A stretch of 64,000 nt of DNA from Pleurodeles waltl. Taxonomy: Eukaryota; Chordata; Amphibia; Caudata; Salamandridae. The stretch covers positions 1,025,809,066-1,025,873,065 of the forward strand of contig NC_090446.1 of assembly GCF_031143425.1 (NCBI RefSeq), read 5' to 3'. Shown here piece after piece: positions 57,620 through 64,000 of this stretch. Numbering within the stretch: the first letter of the stretch is position 1; the number at the start of each line of letters is the position of its first letter. The position numbers and the translations under genes were made by a program. Below the pieces are notes generated by a model, which did no database searches, was not told where the DNA came from, and was given only the letters and a program-made list of their open reading frames with translations.

Positions 57620-57990
57620 CAATCTATCCTCCGTTCCCACTCTGACTTATCCCAAATCCATTCTACTACTTTAATCTCCTAAATAACCCTGTCTAAGCTC
57701 TTCCCTCCTCTTCCACATCTAACTCACCCAAACCTCACTTTACTACCATAATCTCCTAAACAACACTACTAAATTCTGCCTCATTTATCTCACCTTTAAC
57801 TCATCCAAAACCCCTCCTGCTACTATGATCTCCCTAACCCTTTTCACAGACTCTTCCCTCTTCCATCCCCCTTTACTCATCCCAACCCTAAATCCTATTA
57901 CCATAAACTCCCAATTAACACTTCTGGATTCTTCCCTCCTCCACCCCTCTATTACCCCAGTCAATCTAACTAACACTCACATATCCACGG
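57620..57990 (+). repeat. ~75-bp minisatellite in LINE 3' UTR
   Basis: Four to five diverged pyrimidine-rich units share TCTTCCCTCCTC, a TTACTACCATAATCTCC variant and CTCATCC. Non-coding. Confidence 0.65.
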
Positions 57991-58089
57991 CTCTAATTAA
58001 CTCATAATAATACTAAAACTGTACTCATATTTCCCTATACTAATCCACCACTAATTCCTTTTGGGTTTCCGGAGTAGAGTGCTACTTGC

Positions 58090-58166
58090 CGAAAAGCGCT
58101 TCGACACCTCGTCAGGGGTAGTAAGCGTTGTATAAATACAATTACAATACAATACAATGCAATACC
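58090..58166 (+). other. LINE 3' terminus and short-repeat tail
   Basis: AAGCGCTTCGACACCTCGTC then GTAAGCGTTGTATAAATACA, ending in ACAAT-type pentamers. This stem-loop-plus-microsatellite end is typical of L2/CR1-like LINEs and is what their reverse transcriptase recognises. Confidence 0.7.
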
Positions 58167-58499
58167 ATTTTATTTTAGCAACCACCATTATTTTGTGTGC
58201 CACTTCCAACCTCCCCATAGTCAAACATTGACTAATTTAAAAGCTATTCCACTGTTATCATTTAGAAACCTGAGATATGCTTTGTCCATTACCTAAGTCT
58301 GCCCAACACTTTCCACTAAAATGTTCACAGCCTGGCGTGCCTTGTCATCCATAACAAGCTACAGATGAGAAGCGTTCCAGAGGGGTAGTGTCTTTCAAAT
58401 TGGAAGAATGTCTGCTGTCGTCCTCTTCCTGTTTTACTCCTAACAGCAAACCAGTTTTTATTTGACAGTTTGTCTATTGAGGGGCTAGGAGTTTTGCTT

Positions 58500-59410
58500 T
58501 ATGAGTTTCAAGTGCAACACAATGCCACAACACACAAATCCACGTCACATAATTCTAAAACACACAGCACATTTAAACATCTAGCATTCCACATCCACAA
58601 TTCAACAACACACACTTCCACTCCACATCATTCCACTCCATGCCACATAATTCCAATCCAATAAATTCAACTCCACATGTTTCCACCCTGTTTTGTGCCA
58701 CATAATTCCACAATACATTCCATTCCTCTCCATGGCATATCCTTCCATTCCACACCATACCACGCAATTCCACTCTAGGCCAGGTCACTGAATTCCTCAC
58801 ATATGCCGCACAATTCCACATTACACAATTCAACACCACACATCATAATTACACTCCACACAGTTCAGCTCAACCACTCAACACAGTTAACTCAACATTA
58901 CACTCAATACTACATAAATATAACCCACATACATCCACTCCATGCCACAAGGCAACAATCCACATAAATACACTCCACACCATGCCACATAATTCTCCTA
59001 AACAAAAGTTCACCCAGGGCCGCACAGTTCCACGTCACACACTTCAACTCCACACAGCTCCATTCCACATCACATAATTCCACTCCACAACACAATTCTA
59101 CTACACACCACAGAATTCCACATCATGCACAAAATTCAACACAACACACAATTCCACTCCACTACATGCATCTCCACAACACACAATACCACTACACACA
59201 ACAGTACTCCATGACACAAAATCTAACTACGCATAATTCTAGTACACTCCTTACCACATAATTAATATTCACATAATTCTACTGCACACCATGCCACATA
59301 ATTCTACTACACAGAACTCCACTCAATACCACACAGTTCTACGTCACACAAACCCACTAGCAATCCTAATCCAATCCACATAATTCCACTTCACATCAAA
59401 TACATCCAGT
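58500..59410. repeat. Degenerate ATTCCACTCCACA satellite-like tract
   Basis: About 0.9 kb made of imperfect CATAATTCCACTCCACA-like words in varying order. The + strand is very G-poor. It resembles a decayed short-period satellite. Open frames on the - strand here are by-products. Confidence 0.75.
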
Positions 59411-60271
59411 CCACTCTAAAACATATCTAAAAGACATTAACTTTGGCAATGCCTATAGCTTTTGGGTTGCCGAGACCGATTGGATTTGCCAATGCTTGTT
59501 TAAGCTAGCTTCTTTCACAGATGTTAACTTCCTAAATAGTAATCTGTATGTTACATGTTTATTTTATTTACAAATGCTTTATATCAGAAAAGGAAATGTT
59601 TATTTTAGATGGCGAATAAAATACTGGACTCTACAGTTTGGTTGCCAAGAGTAAAAACAAGCATTTGTAATGCAATGGGTCTCATGTTTGTTTGAGGTAG
59701 AGCTATTAGTGTTGTAAATTCCTAACTGGACTTTTCTTGCCACACAAACTGAAAATAAAAAATAAAACAGTTGACATAAGCGAGCCCATTCAAAGTGCCA
59801 CCGTGAGCGTGAAGAGAGAGACAAAAGGAAAAAGAAGTTCACTCGCAGTCAAACTTATCGAAACATGCAATTATCCATGTAACAGGGTCGATGACCGAGG
59901 CAGTAACAAAGCCACCCTAAGGAGGGACATACGTAAAGCAGTTACCAATGAAAACAAAGGATTTTTGAAAGGCCAGCCCACGAACGAGTGATAGTGGTGG
60001 GCATGTGGTGGGCGTGGTTAAAAGCCCAGAAACATGCCAATGTGTCGGAAAGGCAGCACTTGAGCGCTGCTATGCTCAACCTAATAACAAAACATGTTTA
60101 ATTATGTAGATCAGAAGGGGGATCTTTAGTGAAAAACCTTTTGGTTCGTAAAAAACAAAGCATTCTGACTGTAGAAGTGAGACGTTTTAGAAGCTGATGG
60201 CCCTTATTACAAGTGGTCTCCTTGTCTAAGCGGACCCATAGTAGAAGTTATCAGCCACCTAAAAGTTCTAA
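59411..60271. other. Unassigned; open frame at 59737-59991
   Basis: An 84-codon + frame (59737-59991) is basic: SVKRETKGKRSSLAVKL, then RDIRKAVTNENKGFL. It has no recognised family. It is followed by GTGGTGGGCATGTGGTGGGC. A repeat-derived origin is more likely than a cellular exon. The rest shows no gene. Confidence 0.35.
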
Positions 60272-60813
60272 GGGCCTCATTTACAAGTCCCTTGCCCCGC
60301 CGCCGTGCCATTTTGTTTTTACACAGCAGTGCCGTTAGCAGTGCACTACACTGCTCCATATTTACAAACTGACACATTAGGCCCAATACATCAGTTTGTA
60401 AAGCCCTACATCACATTATGCCTGCACCAGGTATGATGTATGCAGGGTAGGCATTCCCATGGAAAAAGCCACGGAGAAATGAAGTAGTGAAATTTACAAC
60501 TTTTCACTCCATCGCTCTATGACTTCACGGCGTTAACATTTTATTGCCTGCTCAGACTAGGCGTAAAATTGACGCAGGGTTCTTTCCAATGGAACTCTTC
60601 TTACATAGATGGACGTCCATTAGTTTAACTACTCAACTCCAGCAATGTGTCACTAAAGTGCCAACAGATGTGTTTGAATTTCTAATGCATCTGTGCACCA
60701 TAGAGCTCCGTATTGTAAATATATTGCATCCATGCGTAGTTAGGAGATGTGCGGAAGGCTCAAGAAATCTGGTGAATTGATGATGATGCATCTGTTTCTT
60801 GTAAATGAGGACC
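60272..60813. mobile_element. MITE family D, copy 3
   Basis: This is a 542-bp element with ends GGGCCTCATTTACAAG and CTTGTAAATGAGGACC and a perfect TAA duplication (60269-60271 and 60814-60816). The interior shares the CATTATGCCTGCACCAGG block of family D. Non-coding. Confidence 0.9.
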
Positions 60814-60816
60814 TAA

Positions 60817-63168
60817 ATTTTGCAGGAACACGACAAGTTCAATATTTTTCAGTTAGACACATCAACTAAAATGCATAGGAACAATGCAAAGGGTTACAAA
60901 TACTTGTAATTGACCCAAAAACATGAATATCCAAACATTACTGAAAAAAAAAAAAATTAATGTGGAGTAATTCTGCCCCCTCGAATTTATCAATGTCAAT
61001 TTTATAGCGTCCTCCGAAACCTGAGTTATCATAAATGAATACACCACCCACGGAGCTTGGTCTTACACATCTTTATTCCTCTGGGTGTAATCACAAACTG
61101 AACATTCAAAACATGAAATCTGATTATTACACCCAAACACTTACATTATAGATCTATGGAGTACATCAGTAACCAAAAAGGTCCTGACATGGTTAACTCA
61201 CAAGATATTACATCACCCTCCTTGTTAAATAAAAAAAGACAGTTTTTAAATATATATAAATAGTTATAGTTAGGACCCTGTTTCCATAGAAGACGCATTT
61301 TTTGACTTGCCTATATCTTTGGCACCGTTTGACTAATCTCCACAAAGTATTCCAAAAAAAGTGTTGTGGTGATTCTTGTTGTGCATGGGGTGATCTGTCA
61401 AGCGGGAGCTGAGGAAAAGGGGATCAAAAACATTGCGTTTCCTTTGGTAGTTCTCATAGGACCTTTAGAGATAATTGCAGCATAAATCACTGGATGGAAG
61501 TACATCAAATTTGGCAGAATGCTACCTTTCGGCATGCAGATTGATCTTTTGTTTATTTGGTGTAAATCTGTTCAGTAGTTTTTAAAAAATTTAGAGGAAT
61601 CCAAATGTGTGTATTTCTGTCCATGGTGTCTTCGTGAATAATTCAAAAATTCGCAATTTTTCTTCAATTTTTCATCAATGCGCATGCAAAAGGAAGTGCT
61701 GTAATTGGCTGACCACAACCTGGCTAGAAAGTTGCAGCCGCAATTTTATTTCATAGGACACGGTTCATAGGGTTGAAAATGCTAACTGGAAGTGGCATTA
61801 CGGGTCAGGGCGCAGGTACCCTGACACCCGGGGTGTTATATAGGTGTGTTTTAGGGGCAAAATATGGGTTTCAAATATTTTTGCATTTCCATGCATGGTA
61901 TTTGCGAAAATTGGTGAATTTTCACTGATTATTAATATGAAAAAAAATCACAGACTCATTCATACAGTATTTCATTCACTCATACACGCACTCAGAGACT
62001 CATGCACCCACTCACACACCTAGTCAGACACTCATGCACCCACTCAGACCCACTCATAGACTCACACACCCACTCAGACACTCACACACACACAGGCCCT
62101 GTGTCCAACCTGCGCTGTGCACGGCCAACGGTCATGCATGGTGGTGGTTTGGGTGGTTCTAAGGGCTTGACTGCAAGGCATGGCTGCAGGCCAGACCTTG
62201 CGACCAAGCCCTGTCGTGCACAGCCAAAGGCTGAAATAACATATAGTAATTAAAATTACGTTACATTAAAAAACATAGAAATTCACTGAAAAAAACAAAG
62301 GTTACAGATATCTTATAGATAGGTTCTGAATTTACTGGTACAGAACCATAGAAATTCATCAGTTAGAGTTCCTTCAAATAACTATAACTCCCTCCCTAAG
62401 GTAAATATACTTGCGCCTTCGCCATGCAGAGCTAGTTACTCGACATATTATTATATAATTGATGAGATCTTGTATGGCTTCTTTAATATTATCACTGCAA
62501 AATTTGCAATACAATGATTGATAAGAAACTATGCTTGGCAAAGGCGTGAGTTATAGTTGTCTTAGGGCTGACCTTATACTACTGATTCTAAGGTGGAGAT
62601 TTATCAAGGTCTTTGTACCCTTTGGTCTTTCTATTAATTAGCACCATATATACTCTGACAGATTTCCATTGTCTGAACACCTAGGTCGCTGCACTGTATG
62701 TGTTTCAGATATGGTTTGGGACTATATATACTTGGAAGCTGTTTTAAGACATGATACCTATTTCACCATTTGTTAAGAGACTCTACAAGGACATAATTTG
62801 CTTCATAGATGGTCACTAGATATTGGGGTTTTCAATTACTGTTTCTGCAACTGCATTGAACACGGACATTATCCAGATCAGCAAAAGATATTCCATACAT
62901 GCTCCAGTATAGGGCTACAGACTATTTTCTATTTTGAATTTGTTCAGGGGGCGACTATATACGACTCGAGATTTATATTAACTTTACATACTATTAGCCT
63001 TGAAAATGTCACAAGTACGATGAAACAGGTGCAGGCTGTTGATGTCAAAATGCATGATTCTTAGAGATCGGATGCGTCTGCATGTCAGTAAATGAATCGG
63101 ATTTGACCTGCTCTCTATGAATCCTTACTTCTTGGAATTTTTACATAATTTTAACTTTATTTAGAGTG
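60817..63168. other. No gene recognised; CACTCA-type simple repeat at 61962-62100
   Basis: This is non-coding sequence. A degenerate simple repeat of CACTCAGACACTCA type spans 61962-62100. GTTATAGTT motifs near 61262 and 62551 occur in opposite contexts and may mark a roughly 1.3-kb dispersed repeat, but I could not define its ends. Confidence 0.4.
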
Positions 63169-63779
63169 CTATCGTATTTTGTTATACTGCAAATAACCAT
63201 CTATAATTCTGAGATGTATGACTTCTTTGTTATTGAATTCATTGAACTTACAATGTTTTAGTGTATCAAGTCTTTCAACAAATTTGTCAATTGTTTCAGG
63301 AGCTCCCTGTCCTTCCTGACTGAAGATATATCTTTCATAGTCAACTTTCGGCATTAAATTGAACTTGAGATTTAGCACTTCTTTGATTTAATGGTATGAG
63401 ACTTCATCAGCATGTGACATGTTCTTTATTACTTCCTTTACTCCTGCACCTGCAAGATTCTTAAGATAGTTGATAATGTTTATGTCATCTGCTTCTTCAA
63501 GTGCATTGATGGAATGATCAAACGTTTCTATACAGGAAGTCCATCTGGCGCCGATACTCTACGTCTTGGTGGTATCAAATGGAAATGGTGGTTTTAAGAA
63601 GGAAGCAGCATTATAACCATTTGTAAAAATGTACTGACACTGAAAGCAGAGTTCTCTTTAACACCATCTGTTGTCCACTGGGACCTGTTTCATTCACATC
63701 ATTCTTAAGGCCCTGAGACATGATGGCATCAGGGTCGTCAGAGGCAATTTGAGGTCTTGTGGCCTCTTTCTTGGCAGCC
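63169..63779 (-). pseudogene. Gypsy-type gag fragment (frameshifted)
   Basis: It reads right to left from MAAKKEATRPQIASDDPDA (ATG at 63777-63779), through a decayed middle, to LKFNLMPKVDYERYIFSQ, then ETIDKFVERLDTLKHCKF and EVIHLRIIDG. The pattern of a long helical domain with YERYxF, followed by a helix with VxxLxxLxxxCxF, is that of Ty3/Gypsy capsid proteins. Several stops interrupt the middle. The 5' UTR and LTR would lie to the right, partly outside the window. No relation to the integrase fragment at 28-32 kb can be shown. Confidence 0.7.
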
Positions 63780-64000
63780 ATTGGAGCCCTTGAACTTGTC
63801 AAAGACTTTAGGGTTGTTCTGAGCCCCACTCTGCAGCTTCAGTGGAGTGCCACTTCAGGTATCAACAGCTCTGTAAGTACAACCCATGTGCTTTTACTTG
63901 GGTCGCTTTGCCTAATGCCGAGGTCACAGGGCTCTCTCTATCAAGGGTCTGGAAAGTATGGTCATACTTTTTATATTTGAATAGTTTTTCTCTTGGTGCT

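Larger units (their letters stand above)
41493..58195 (+). mobile_element. L2-like LINE, apparently full length, interrupted by Harbinger H2
   Basis: A 29-bp sequence (41493-41521, starting ATTTTATTTTAGC) recurs with one mismatch at 58167-58195 and brackets the whole unit. Inside are a 5' UTR with repeated blocks and an ATTGG array (41522-42860), a G-poor leader, an endonuclease (43840-44178, continuing at 55438), an internally deleted reverse transcriptase (to about 57190) and a 3' UTR. The 3' UTR carries a minisatellite and ends AAGCGCTTCGACACC...GTATAAATACA with an ACAAT-type tail. That 3' end is characteristic of L2/CR1-like LINEs. Removing H2 (44179-55437) leaves about 5.4 kb, a normal full length. 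Confidence 0.7.

Noticed and set aside
58573..58839. Trp/Cys-rich 88-codon frame on the - strand
   Set aside because: It is a translation of the degenerate ATTCCACTCCA repeat.

Overview
This is a eukaryotic, transposon-dominated window, most likely from a large-genome salamander. The closest match I can propose is a newt such as Pleurodeles waltl. The reasons are abundant PIF/Harbinger elements with vertebrate-type GT-AG introns, L1 and L2/CR1-type LINEs, Gypsy, hAT and piggyBac-like elements, and large introns. The species is inference. I recall, unchecked, that Harbinger elements are reported as greatly expanded in Pleurodeles. No prokaryotic operons, CRISPR arrays or rRNA/tRNA genes were seen.

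Cellular gene. Two short exons on the + strand (11212-11267 and 35203-35301) encode the C-terminal tail of an ABC transporter of subfamily A, ABCA5/6/8/9/10 group. They have consensus splice sites, matching phase, a stop codon and a poly(A) signal about 90 bp downstream. The last intron is about 24 kb and filled with transposons. Everything right of about 35.4 kb appears to be downstream intergenic DNA. No upstream exon was recognised at 1-11211.

Layout. (1) 1-4523: Harbinger copy H1, running off the left edge: Myb-B (-), transposase (+), Myb-A (-). (2) 4.5-14.3 kb: dispersed repeat R1, several MITEs, one insertion with a 16-bp target-site duplication, and the penultimate ABCA exon. (3) 14.3-24.3 kb: R1 interrupted by a 5.7-kb antisense L1 and a MITE; two more MITEs sit inside the L1. 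(4) 24.9-26.8 kb: antisense L2/CR1-type LINE fragment. (5) 27.7-32.2 kb: antisense Gypsy pol fragment split by a TTAA-flanked piggyBac-like element, itself carrying a solo LTR and tandem hairpin repeats. (6) 34-41 kb: MITEs, a hAT MITE, a fold-back element and the last ABCA exon. (7) 41.5-58.2 kb: an apparently full-length L2-like LINE flanked by a near-perfect 29-bp duplication. It is interrupted by an 11.3-kb Harbinger copy, H2, that holds a second LINE fragment and a hAT element, which in turn holds two smaller elements. (8) 58.2-64 kb: degenerate CATTCCACTCCA-type satellite, a MITE, unassigned repeats and a Gypsy gag fragment at the right edge.

Most interesting point. Comparing H1 with H2 suggests a three-gene Harbinger architecture: a DDE transposase between two different Myb/SANT-like genes, one tail-to-tail and one head-to-head with it. 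Splice sites are conserved in both copies. At least ten small elements around it share GGNCC-type termini and mostly 3-bp TAA/TTA-like duplications, as expected of non-autonomous elements moved by a Harbinger-type enzyme. Nearly all transposon genes here are inactivated, several by CGA-to-TGA changes.
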